Shown piece by piece: positions 1 to 6,359 of a stretch of DNA of 25,518 nt. The first letter of the stretch is position 1; each line of letters opens with the position of its first letter. This DNA comes from an uncultured Acetatifactor sp. (GTDB taxonomy: Bacteria; Bacillota; Clostridia; Lachnospirales; Lachnospiraceae): assembly GCA_910578815.1 (NCBI GenBank), contig CAJTSE010000014.1:15550-41067 (forward strand), given 5' to 3'. Position numbers and translations under genes: made by a program. The notes under the pieces are model-generated. The model was not told where the DNA came from. It ran no database searches and saw only the letters and a program-made list of their open reading frames with translations.

Positions 1-121
1 GCGAATGACGCAGTGCGAGTGCGCAGTGCGAATGACGCGGTGCGAGTGCGCAGTGCGAATGACGCAGTGCGAGTGCGCAGTGCGAATGACGCAGTGCGAG
101 TGCGCAGTGCGAGTGCGCAGT
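1..121. repeat. 27-bp tandem repeat, four units plus a partial
   Basis: Four consecutive 27-bp units start at 1, 28, 55 and 82. Each is made of GCGAATGACGCAGT followed by GCGAGTGCGCAGT, and a fifth partial unit (the 13-bp half) runs to 121. The only clear substitution is in unit 2 (GACGCGG for GACGCAG). The two halves are themselves similar, so the array probably grew from a ~13-14 bp ancestor. All frames stay open because 27 is divisible by three, so an apparent Cys-rich 9-residue repeat peptide across it is most likely an artefact. The array begins at the window edge and may extend further left. It ends directly against the hairpin element at 125. Confidence 0.9.
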
Positions 122-124
122 GCA

Positions 125-320
125 GGTAACAGTTCAGATACCAATAACTTGACGTCGACAGGTGACAGTTATTCTCATTCAGACACGCTTTCGCTTGAGG
201 CTCGACGTAGCGGTACATAAGCAAGCACAGTACGCTTGCCAAATACCGACGTCTTGCACAGTCCTCATTGAGAACAGCTGTCACCTGTCACTCGATTACG
301 TTGGTGTCTAAACTGCTGCC
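125..320. repeat. Long hairpin repeat element, copy 1 (with nested hairpin insert)
   Basis: This is a 196-bp imperfect inverted repeat. The outer arm 125-144 pairs with 301-320 (about 18 of 20 positions including G-T pairs). An inner arm GACAGGTGACAG (157-168) pairs perfectly with 278-289, and TTCTCA (172-177) pairs with 269-274. The centre holds two conserved blocks, 169-201 and 254-275, which recur in inverted orientation at 16013-16045 and 15991-16012. Between the blocks lies a 52-bp stretch (202-253) that copy 2 lacks and that forms its own hairpin: GACGT/ACGTC, CGGTA/TACCG and GCAAGC/GCTTGC. The element ends 35 bp before the AP2-like start codon, so it may lie in that gene's leader. It could be a REP- or MITE-like mobile repeat or a structured RNA. 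Confidence 0.75.
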
Positions 321-354
321 ACTGCGTCAACCCCCACTACAAAGAGGACAAAAT

Positions 355-1179
355 ATGACAGCAGATTCAACGCCTGACAATATCACATATCCGCGCCCGG
401 AAGGCGTCTTTCCGGCATTCCGCAAAGACGGAACGCCTTATTTCCGTGCTTCCCTTACTTACCGTACAAAGCATATCAGCCTTGGCAGCTTTTCTACTCC
501 CGGCGATGCACACAATGCGTATCTTGAAGGGCGGCGCATCCTAACGACTCACTTCTGTACACCGGAAACCTACCAGGAAGAAAGCGCACTTCCTTTTGAA
601 AAATGGGTCTGCCTCTCTAATTTTCGGGATAACGGCCTTTATTTTTGCAATCCCATCTATATGGGGAAAAAAATGTTTTATTACTACCTTTCCCCTTCGC
701 TGGTGTTAAAATTTGATCCTGACGATCTGTTCTACTATTCCTCCCACAAAATCATGCAGCGAGGCAGTCACTATTTTGTAGCCGATTACGGTCTTCAAGT
801 CAGTATTGTTTCCAGATATGGTATCAAGCCCTACGCCAAAGAAGGCAGAGATTACCGTTTTATCAATGGTGATAACAGCGATTTCCGCCGGGAAAACCTG
901 GAAATACTCAATCTCTATCACGGGGTCACCTCAGAATATAAAAACGGACAGCTTATATTTACTGTCCGCATTCATATTCGTGGAAATTATATTGTAGGAC
1001 GCTATAATGATGAAACCACTGCAGCAATCGCCTATAACAAGGCCATAGACGTGCTCCATAAAAATGGGGTAACCAAAAAATTCCTGCCAAATTATATAGA
1101 AGATCTCTCCCCCAGCAGATATGCCGAAATCTATTCTGCTCTTGAGGTTTCTCCGAATGTAACGGGTTATCACCCCTGA
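355..1179 (+). CDS. AP2-like / degenerate HNH DNA-binding protein
   Basis: This 274-residue protein has two AP2/ERF-like segments around a segment resembling HNH-endonuclease relatives. The first, residues ~17-62, contains GVFPAFRKDGTPYFRAS and KHISLGSFSTPGDAHNAY, the three-strand-plus-helix pattern of AP2 domains. The second is at ~190-238 (GVTSEYKNG, then GRYNDETTAAIAYNKA). Between them, ~150-188 contains INGDNSDFRRENLEIL, like the Asn/Arg-rich end of HNH_3 domains, but I see no upstream catalytic His pair, so nuclease activity is doubtful. The start at 355 is chosen because AGAGG lies just upstream; an earlier in-frame ATG at 268 would run through the hairpin element. AP2-HNH proteins are often homing-endonuclease or mobile-element relatives; here it is more likely a DNA-binding protein. 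It converges on the GH25 gene with a 12-bp gap. Confidence 0.7.
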   Translation: MTADSTPDNITYPRPEGVFPAFRKDGTPYFRASLTYRTKHISLGSFSTPGDAHNAYLEGRRILTTHFCTPETYQEESALPFEKWVCLSNFRDNGLYFCNPIYMGKKMFYYYLSPSLVLKFDPDDLFYYSSHKIMQRGSHYFVADYGLQVSIVSRYGIKPYAKEGRDYRFINGDNSDFRRENLEILNLYHGVTSEYKNGQLIFTVRIHIRGNYIVGRYNDETTAAIAYNKAIDVLHKNGVTKKFLPNYIEDLSPSRYAEIYSALEVSPNVTGYHP

Positions 1180-1191
1180 AGACAATTCATA

Positions 1192-2286
1192 TTATTTCTC
1201 CGAATAATCAATAAAGCTGACATTCAGGTTTACCGGCCCGGCAATGCCATCCACAGAGCCCTGGGTACTGTATTGCCACATAGCAAATTTGTAAGGATAG
1301 TCCGGAATGTCCGCCGCCTGGGAAAGCCATACATCATACGCAGTCAGCTTGGACATGTCAATCTTTTTGATCAGCCATTCCTTATTGCCGTACAGAATTG
1401 TTTTATATCCTGCATTCCCGACGGTGTCCAGAAATGTCTTGGTAATCTTTGTACGCTCTGACTTGCTTAAACCGTCAATTCTGGATGTATCGTTTGGCAC
1501 CAGCTCCATATCATAGGCTACAGGATATGTGATCTCATACTCACCCAGACATTCCAGCACCAGATTCGCCTCTTCTATAGCTTCATCCTCCGTGATTGCC
1601 TGAGAATAGAAATATACCCCTACATCCAGCCCGGCATCTGTAGCCCTTTTGATGTTTTCGCTGAAATACTCGTCCACAATCAACTGCCCCGTACCGTAGC
1701 CTCTTGCCCCTACGCGGATCATGACGAAATTAATCCCTGCTTTTTTCACCTTTACAAAGTCAATATAGTCCTGCTGTTTCGATACATCTACCCCCACATA
1801 AGAAACCTGTTTCCCGTTCTCATAATATTTCATCCGGTCGGACTGGCAAACCAGCCTGGTAAAATCATATTCATGCTTTGGCAAATAGGGACTAATCAGC
1901 ACCCATTCTTCCTTGCCGTCCGCACTCACCACCAACGTATGCTTTCCGTCAGTGGCAGGATCATTTTCCACCTTCTCCTGCTCTGCCGGCTCCTGGGGCC
2001 CCGGCGTTTCTTCCTCCTTCGGAGGGTACATATCCCAAAAGTCAAGATCCTCCGGACGCAGTCCGCTTCCAGAAGAAATACTGTCCGGCTCCGGCGAAAG
2101 GATGACGGGTGATGTTCCTTCCGGCGGCTGTTCCGTATTTCCGATTCCGCGACTGTTCTTTCTGCCGCTGTTTGCCATAAGAACCACTATTAAAATAATT
2201 GCAATAAAAACCGTCACCGCCACAATCGTCATCACCACTGTCGGCGTCATGCCGGAATGCTCATCAAAATCATCATGCAGTTTCAT
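1192..2286 (-). CDS. Membrane-anchored GH25 family lysozyme
   Basis: This 364-residue protein is predicted to cut peptidoglycan glycan chains (beta-1,4 between MurNAc and GlcNAc) outside the cell. One N-terminal membrane segment lies at ~15-38 after a short acidic cytoplasmic start. A low-complexity Pro/Glu-rich linker follows (~50-112), then a short spacer and the GH25 barrel from ~163 to the end. Family landmarks are GVDVSK (165-170), MIRVGARGYG, GVYFYSQA and the catalytic D-x-E in YDMEL (Asp259, Glu261). The C-terminal WQYSTQGSVDGIAGPVNLNVS is typical of GH25. An AAGGAGG site precedes the ATG. The gene starts 85 bp after rnfB with no strong terminator between them, so it may receive readthrough from the rnf operon. 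The anchor suggests a role in local wall remodelling rather than a released autolysin. Confidence 0.88.
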   Translation of the reverse strand: MKLHDDFDEHSGMTPTVVMTIVAVTVFIAIILIVVLMANSGRKNSRGIGNTEQPPEGTSPVILSPEPDSISSGSGLRPEDLDFWDMYPPKEEETPGPQEPAEQEKVENDPATDGKHTLVVSADGKEEWVLISPYLPKHEYDFTRLVCQSDRMKYYENGKQVSYVGVDVSKQQDYIDFVKVKKAGINFVMIRVGARGYGTGQLIVDEYFSENIKRATDAGLDVGVYFYSQAITEDEAIEEANLVLECLGEYEITYPVAYDMELVPNDTSRIDGLSKSERTKITKTFLDTVGNAGYKTILYGNKEWLIKKIDMSKLTAYDVWLSQAADIPDYPYKFAMWQYSTQGSVDGIAGPVNLNVSFIDYSEK

Positions 2287-2371
2287 GATCCGTTTCTCCC
2301 GCCTCCTTCCTTCTGCTTTTAAAATCCTTACAAAGCAGTCTACGCTGCTAACTTACATAACTTGCACTTTT

Positions 2372-3169
2372 TTACAATGTTATGATCGCCTTCTTGGGAC
2401 ACTTCTCCACACACACACCGCAGCCCGTGCACTTTTCCTGATCAATAGTGGCATTAAAATCCGTAACCGTAACTGCCTGACTGGGACAATTCTTTACACA
2501 GATACCGCAGCCGATACATCCCACCTGACAAGCCTTCATGGTAACCGGCCCCTTATCCTTGGAGCTGCATGCTACTGCCGTCTTTGCATCATAAGGAATT
2601 AAGGAAATCAGATTTTTGGGGCATACGGCAATGCACTTGCCGCAGGCCTTGCACTTCTCCTTATCCACCACCGCAACACCATTCTCTACCCGAATGGCAT
2701 CAAAGGGACAAACCTTTGCACAGGTTCCGAATCCTAAACATCCGCTGTTACAGGACTTGGGACCGCCGCCGGGTACAAAACTCATCATCCTGCAGTCCTC
2801 AATGCCATAATAATCGTAATCCTTATTTGCTCTGTCACAATCTCCCTGACAAGCCACAAAAGCCACCTGTCTCACTTGGCTTTCTGCTTCCACCCCCATG
2901 ATTTCCGCAATTTGATTTCCCACTGCCTCACCGCCTACAGGACAGGCATTGACAGGTGCTTCGCCTTTCGCGATAGCCGCCGCCAGGCCAGAACAGCCCG
3001 CATACCCACAGCCGCCGCAGTTATTTCCGGGCAGTGCTGCCAGCACTGCCTCTTCCTTCTCGTCAACCTTTACCTTAAATTTGATACCCGCAACGCCCAG
3101 AAAAAGGCCGACGAAAATACCGACCACACCCACCACTGCCGTAGCCGTAACAATTCCAATTCCGCTCAT
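2372..3169 (-). CDS. rnfB: Rnf complex subunit RnfB (polyferredoxin)
   Basis: RnfB is the iron-sulfur entry subunit of the Rnf complex, which moves electrons between ferredoxin and NAD while pumping Na+ or H+. The 265-residue protein has one N-terminal membrane helix (~5-28) and the RnfB 4Fe-4S domain with Cys51, 54, 59 and 76. Four ferredoxin-type 4Fe-4S motifs follow: Cys140/144/150/154, 173/176/179/183, 218/221/224/228 and 247/250/253/257. Four C-terminal clusters fit the longer clostridial RnfB rather than the shorter proteobacterial form. It is last in rnfCDGEAB but, unlike the other subunits, is separated from its upstream neighbour by 278 bp of structured sequence. AGGGG precedes the ATG, inside the end of a 16-codon ORF (3173-3223) that stops 3 nt before the rnfB start, so translation could be coupled. 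Confidence 0.95.
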   Translation of the reverse strand: MSGIGIVTATAVVGVVGIFVGLFLGVAGIKFKVKVDEKEEAVLAALPGNNCGGCGYAGCSGLAAAIAKGEAPVNACPVGGEAVGNQIAEIMGVEAESQVRQVAFVACQGDCDRANKDYDYYGIEDCRMMSFVPGGGPKSCNSGCLGFGTCAKVCPFDAIRVENGVAVVDKEKCKACGKCIAVCPKNLISLIPYDAKTAVACSSKDKGPVTMKACQVGCIGCGICVKNCPSQAVTVTDFNATIDQEKCTGCGVCVEKCPKKAIITL

Positions 3170-3172
3170 GAG

Positions 3173-3223
3173 TTATTTTCCCCTTTCTAACCTCAATGAT
3201 TCCGCTGCACGGGATCCTTTCAT
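3173..3223 (-). CDS. Candidate 16-residue leader ORF upstream of rnfB
   Basis: ATG at 3223 is preceded by GGAGG with a 5-nt gap. The ORF encodes MKGSRAAESLRLERGK, and its stop TAA lies 3 nt before the rnfB ATG. The close spacing and good ribosome binding site suggest it could be translated and coupled to rnfB. It is too short for homology-based recognition, and I see no run of regulatory codons as in amino-acid attenuators. It may instead be part of a repeated intergenic module that happens to carry an open frame. Function unknown. Confidence 0.35.
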   Translation of the reverse strand: MKGSRAAESLRLERGK

Positions 3224-3235
3224 GCTAACCTCCAT

Positions 3236-3440
3236 GTCGCTGCTTCACTGCGACTCACAATCCCAAGGCCAACTTGCTGGTCTTTGAGCTAAAGCTCCGC
3301 TGAAAATGCCGCATTTCCGGCATTCTTAGGTGTAAAGCATAGAAGTTCTTTGCGAAACAGCCAAGCCTGAGAGTCAGGCAAGCCGATAAAGCCGGCTTTG
3401 GGCTGGTGAGCAAAAACTGCCGCAGGCAGTTAGAACTTCT
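3236..3440 (-). other. Multi-hairpin structured region between rnfA and rnfB
   Basis: This part of the rnfA-rnfB gap is dense in short perfect inverted repeats: GTCGC 3236-3240/3250-3254; GAGCT 3286-3290/3293-3297; AATGCCG 3305-3311/3318-3324; GCCTGA 3365-3370/3374-3379; AAGCCG 3380-3385/3393-3398; and AACTGCC 3415-3421/3425-3431. An arm CAGCC (3358-3362)/GGCTG (3401-3405) encloses two of the hairpins, and an outer pair AGAAGTTCT (3341-3349)/AGAACTTCT (3432-3440) encloses most of the block. The nesting gives a multi-branch shape. All other rnf junctions here are overlapping or nearly so, so this looks like an inserted element or a regulatory RNA controlling rnfB. I do not recognise it as a known riboswitch class. 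Confidence 0.6.
3412..3431 (-). terminator. Terminator-like hairpin just after rnfA (possible attenuator)
   Basis: Read on the minus strand, AACTGCC-TGC-GGCAGTT is a perfect 7-bp stem with a 3-nt loop, running directly into TTTTT (3412-3416). It sits 17 nt past the rnfA stop and before rnfB. If functional, it would lower rnfB transcription relative to rnfCDGEA. The U-tract is short, so partial termination is more likely than complete termination. Confidence 0.5.
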
Positions 3441-3447
3441 CTTCACA

Positions 3448-4053
3448 CTACAGCGCTCCGGCCAATCCGGAAAAACCGATAAAAGCGATTGCCATCAATC
3501 CCGCAGTCAGCAGCACAATCGGCATTCCTTTAAAAGATTGCGGCACATCGTTATATTCAATCTTTTCACGGATACCTGCCAGAATTACAATAGCAACGGT
3601 AAATCCAGCCGCCGTGCCAAAGCCCACCAAGGTCCCCATGCCGATCCCATATTCCGCCTGCTCATTGCTGATGGCAACGCCCAGCACCGCACAATTTGTA
3701 GTAATCAGAGGTAAGTACACTCCAAGTGCCTCGTAGAGAGAAGGCATCGCTTTTTTTAGGAACATCTCTACAAACTGAACCAGCGCAGCAATCACCAAAA
3801 TAAATACGATAGTATCCAGGTACTGTACTTTAAAACGAATCAGCACAAACTTATTAATAACTCCCGCCACGGCACTAGCCAAAGTAATGACAAAAATAAC
3901 GGCTGCTCCCATGCCTCCTGCAGTCTTTACCTTCTTTGAAACTCCCAGAAAGGGACACAGCCCCAGAAACTGGCTGAGGACAACATTACTCACCAGAGAG
4001 GTGCTGACCAGCAGCAGCAGAAACTCTCCTATCTTATGAATTACGGCCGCCAT
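3448..4053 (-). CDS. rnfA: Rnf complex subunit RnfA
   Basis: RnfA is an integral membrane subunit of Rnf; together with RnfE it forms the pseudo-symmetric core through which electrons cross the membrane. The 201 residues form about six hydrophobic helices. Two Cys in conserved contexts, LGLCPFLG (Cys33) and TNCAVLG (Cys121), correspond to the ligands of the intramembrane 2Fe-2S cluster shared by RnfA and RnfE in the Rnf/Nqr family. The length is typical of the family (~190-200). The start codon follows the rnfE stop directly (TAG-ATG), with AAGGAGGGG lying inside the end of rnfE, so the two are translationally coupled. A terminator-like hairpin lies just downstream. Confidence 0.95.
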   Translation of the reverse strand: MAAVIHKIGEFLLLLVSTSLVSNVVLSQFLGLCPFLGVSKKVKTAGGMGAAVIFVITLASAVAGVINKFVLIRFKVQYLDTIVFILVIAALVQFVEMFLKKAMPSLYEALGVYLPLITTNCAVLGVAISNEQAEYGIGMGTLVGFGTAAGFTVAIVILAGIREKIEYNDVPQSFKGMPIVLLTAGLMAIAFIGFSGLAGAL

Positions 4054-4782
4054 CTACTTCCCCTCCTTTTCCAAGTCTATGATCTTTTCCTTATCATCAT
4101 AAAAGCGCTTACTGCAGCCCTTTTCGGAACAGTTCATACAATCCTCGCTACAGCCGGAGCCAATCTTCTCGTAAGGCTTTCCTGCCTTTTTTCGCTTTTC
4201 TTTTACAAAGTTTTGTAATGCCACCAGACATGCCAGCACGAAGAACGCACCGGGCGCCTGGCCGAATATCAGTATAGGCTTAAAAGAACTTGGCAGCAGT
4301 GCAAATCCAAAAAGCTTTCCCGCACCTAACAGCTCACGCACCGCTCCGATGCAGGTCAGCGCAAAGGAAAATCCCAGCCCCATGCCGATCCCGTCAAACA
4401 GGGAAGCAATCGGCGTATTAGAATAAGCATATGCCTCCGCCCGGCCTAAAATGATACAGTTTACCACAATCAGAGGAATATAGACCCCCAGTGCCTTGTT
4501 TAAAAAAGGCAGATACGCTTCCAGCAGCAGCTGCACAATGGTCACAAAGGACGCGATAATCACGATAAACGCCGGAATCCGGACCCGGTTGGGAATCACC
4601 TTCCGAAGCAGGGAAATAAACAGGTTACTTAAAGCCAGTACCACCATGGTGGTCAGTCCCATCCCCAGTCCGTTAATGGCTGAGGTTGTCACCGCCAGGG
4701 TGGGACACATACCCAGCATCAGCACAAAAGTAGGGTTTTCCTTGATAAAACCGTTGTAAAGCCTTTCAACCGCTTTATTCAT
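4054..4782 (-). CDS. rnfE: Rnf complex subunit RnfE with Cys-rich C-terminal tail
   Basis: RnfE is the partner of RnfA in the membrane core of Rnf. The 242 residues comprise about six helices up to ~194. They include LGMCPTLAV (Cys26) and VNCIILGRAEAYA (Cys109), the expected half of the intramembrane 2Fe-2S site. A polar cytoplasmic tail follows, with four Cys at 211, 215, 218 and 223 (spacing C-x3-C-x2-C-x4-C) and a charged end. The spacing suggests a metal or Fe-S site, but it is not a standard ferredoxin motif. The ATG at 4782 is chosen because GGAGG lies 8 nt upstream; a GTG three codons earlier is possible. The start overlaps the end of rnfG by 8 nt. Confidence 0.94.
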   Translation of the reverse strand: MNKAVERLYNGFIKENPTFVLMLGMCPTLAVTTSAINGLGMGLTTMVVLALSNLFISLLRKVIPNRVRIPAFIVIIASFVTIVQLLLEAYLPFLNKALGVYIPLIVVNCIILGRAEAYAYSNTPIASLFDGIGMGLGFSFALTCIGAVRELLGAGKLFGFALLPSSFKPILIFGQAPGAFFVLACLVALQNFVKEKRKKAGKPYEKIGSGCSEDCMNCSEKGCSKRFYDDKEKIIDLEKEGK

Positions 4783-5413
4783 TGACAGCACCTCCCCCCA
4801 ACAGTCCTAAAGCCACTTTAAGCCCGCCATTTACCGCGTTCGTGACGGCTTTTGTAGTGATGGTAGCGCCGCTGATTGCATCTACTTCGTTTTCCGCTGC
4901 CGCTCCCGTCTTGGTATATACGAAGCTCTCCACCTTCTTGCCCGCAAACTCAGGAATCAATACATTGGGAGCTTCCATCCCAAGACCTGCCGTCTCGGAA
5001 ATTTTTGTGATAGACACACCGTTCACCGTTCCGTCCGTGCCCACACCCACATAAAGCACAATATCGCCGCCGTAGCCCTTTGCAGAAGTGGATTCCACCA
5101 CATATCCATAGAATGTGTCATTATTATATGCTGCAAATACGGTGCCGATCTCCACACTGTTTTCCGCCAGCTCTGCGGCCAGTGCCGCATCCGGTACATA
5201 GCCCGTATCCTTAAAGGTAAGCTCAATCCCCTGCTCCTTTGCCTGCGGGAACACAGCGATGCAGGCTTCCTGAACTGCCTTTTCCTGCTGAATTCTTCTG
5301 GGCTCCTTGGTCAGCTCGTAGACAAATCCCAGCGCAAGCCCCGCAAGCAGGGTGATGCAAAACAGGATTCCCGCTTCCTTGAGCATAGTGGACACATCAC
5401 TCTTATTTTTCAC
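4775..5413 (-). CDS. rnfG: Rnf complex subunit RnfG (covalent FMN)
   Basis: RnfG is a single-helix subunit carrying a covalently bound FMN on the outer face of the membrane. The 212-residue form has a membrane segment at ~13-33 and the flavinylation motif DAISGAT (residues 178-184), with Thr184 as the expected FMN attachment site added by ApbE. ApbE is not encoded in this window. The GTG at 5413 is chosen because AAGGGGGG lies 8 nt upstream and the resulting N-terminus matches clostridial RnfG; ATGs at 5467 and 5434 would extend it into rnfD without a comparable site. The gene overlaps the 3' end of rnfD by 11 nt. Confidence 0.93.
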   Translation of the reverse strand: MKNKSDVSTMLKEAGILFCITLLAGLALGFVYELTKEPRRIQQEKAVQEACIAVFPQAKEQGIELTFKDTGYVPDAALAAELAENSVEIGTVFAAYNNDTFYGYVVESTSAKGYGGDIVLYVGVGTDGTVNGVSITKISETAGLGMEAPNVLIPEFAGKKVESFVYTKTGAAAENEVDAISGATITTKAVTNAVNGGLKVALGLLGGGAVNE

Positions 5414-6359
5414 CGCGTCTGCCCCCCTTCTCATAGCCGAAAGCTGTCGGTCTTGTAACCTTTTCAATCAGCGGCACCAGCAGATTTCCCAGAATGATGG
5501 CATAGGAAACGCCTTCCACCCCTGATCCAAAGACACGAAACACTCCTGTCATCAGTCCCAGAAAAATTCCAAACAAATACTGCCCCTTGATCGTAATGGG
5601 CCTTGTCACATAATCCGTGGCCATGAAAAAGGCCCCCAGCATCAGGCCGCCGCCGGCCAGCTGAGCCGTAAGATAGGCAGGTGAAATCCATTGACCCTTA
5701 GCCAGATCCACTACCACCAAAAATATCACAAAGGTTACTATGTAGCTGCCAGGAATTCGAAGGTCAATGATACCCAAAAGAATCAGTATGCAAGCTCCGA
5801 TCACCAATGCGATGACGGAGGTTTCACCGATCGTACCGGAGGTACGTCCAATGACCATATCCATCACGTTGACCTCACCGCCGTTTTTTAATATTTCAAG
5901 AGGTGTGGCCCCCGTGTAAGCATCACATTCGAAAGCCTTGCCTGCCATTGCGCCGGGAAAAGAAATCAAAAGAAAACATCTGGCCGCCAATGCCGGATTC
6001 ATAAAATTCTGCCCCAGCCCACCGAAAAGCATTTTCACCACAAGAATTGCAAACACGCCGCCCAGAGCTGCCATCCAAAGGGGAATGGTCACCGGCAGAT
6101 TCAGTGCCAGCAAAAGCCCTGTCACCACTGCGGAGAGATCGGTGATGGTCAATTTCTTCCTGTATATTCCATATAAAAACTCTGTCAATACGGTACTGGC
6201 AATAGTTACCAGAATCACCGCAATGGCCCTGGGGCCGAAGTTATAAATTCCAAAGCCGGTGGCAGGCAGCAGCGCAACAATGACTGCCAGCATGATACCG
6301 TTCGTCGTCACCTTGGAACGAATATGTGGATTTGATGATACCTTGAACAATTCGCTCAT
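5403..6359 (-). CDS. rnfD: Rnf complex subunit RnfD (covalent FMN)
   Basis: RnfD is the large membrane subunit of Rnf, related to NqrB, and carries a covalent FMN. The 318 residues include SSNPHIRSKVTT near the start (family signature), GGLGQNFMNPALAARCF at ~113-129, and the flavinylation motif DAYTGAT (146-152, Thr152 expected to carry FMN). Most of the remainder is hydrophobic helices. The start at 6359 has AGGAGG 7 nt upstream and overlaps the rnfC stop as ATGA. An earlier in-frame ATG at 6464 would lie inside rnfC and is rejected. Confidence 0.95.
   Translation of the reverse strand: MSELFKVSSNPHIRSKVTTNGIMLAVIVALLPATGFGIYNFGPRAIAVILVTIASTVLTEFLYGIYRKKLTITDLSAVVTGLLLALNLPVTIPLWMAALGGVFAILVVKMLFGGLGQNFMNPALAARCFLLISFPGAMAGKAFECDAYTGATPLEILKNGGEVNVMDMVIGRTSGTIGETSVIALVIGACILILLGIIDLRIPGSYIVTFVIFLVVVDLAKGQWISPAYLTAQLAGGGLMLGAFFMATDYVTRPITIKGQYLFGIFLGLMTGVFRVFGSGVEGVSYAIILGNLLVPLIEKVTRPTAFGYEKGGRRGEK

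Noticed and set aside
5..220. Cys-rich repeat peptide over the tandem array
   Set aside because: The frame is open only because the unit is 27 bp; no ribosome binding site or domain, and it runs into the hairpin element.
2334..2349. AGCAG/CTGCT hairpin after rnfB as rnf terminator
   Set aside because: The stem is only 5 bp and lacks a proper U-tract, so it is not supported as a terminator.
1913..2602. 229-codon plus-strand open frame across the GH25 and rnfB genes
   Set aside because: Opposite two well-supported genes and with a low-complexity product.
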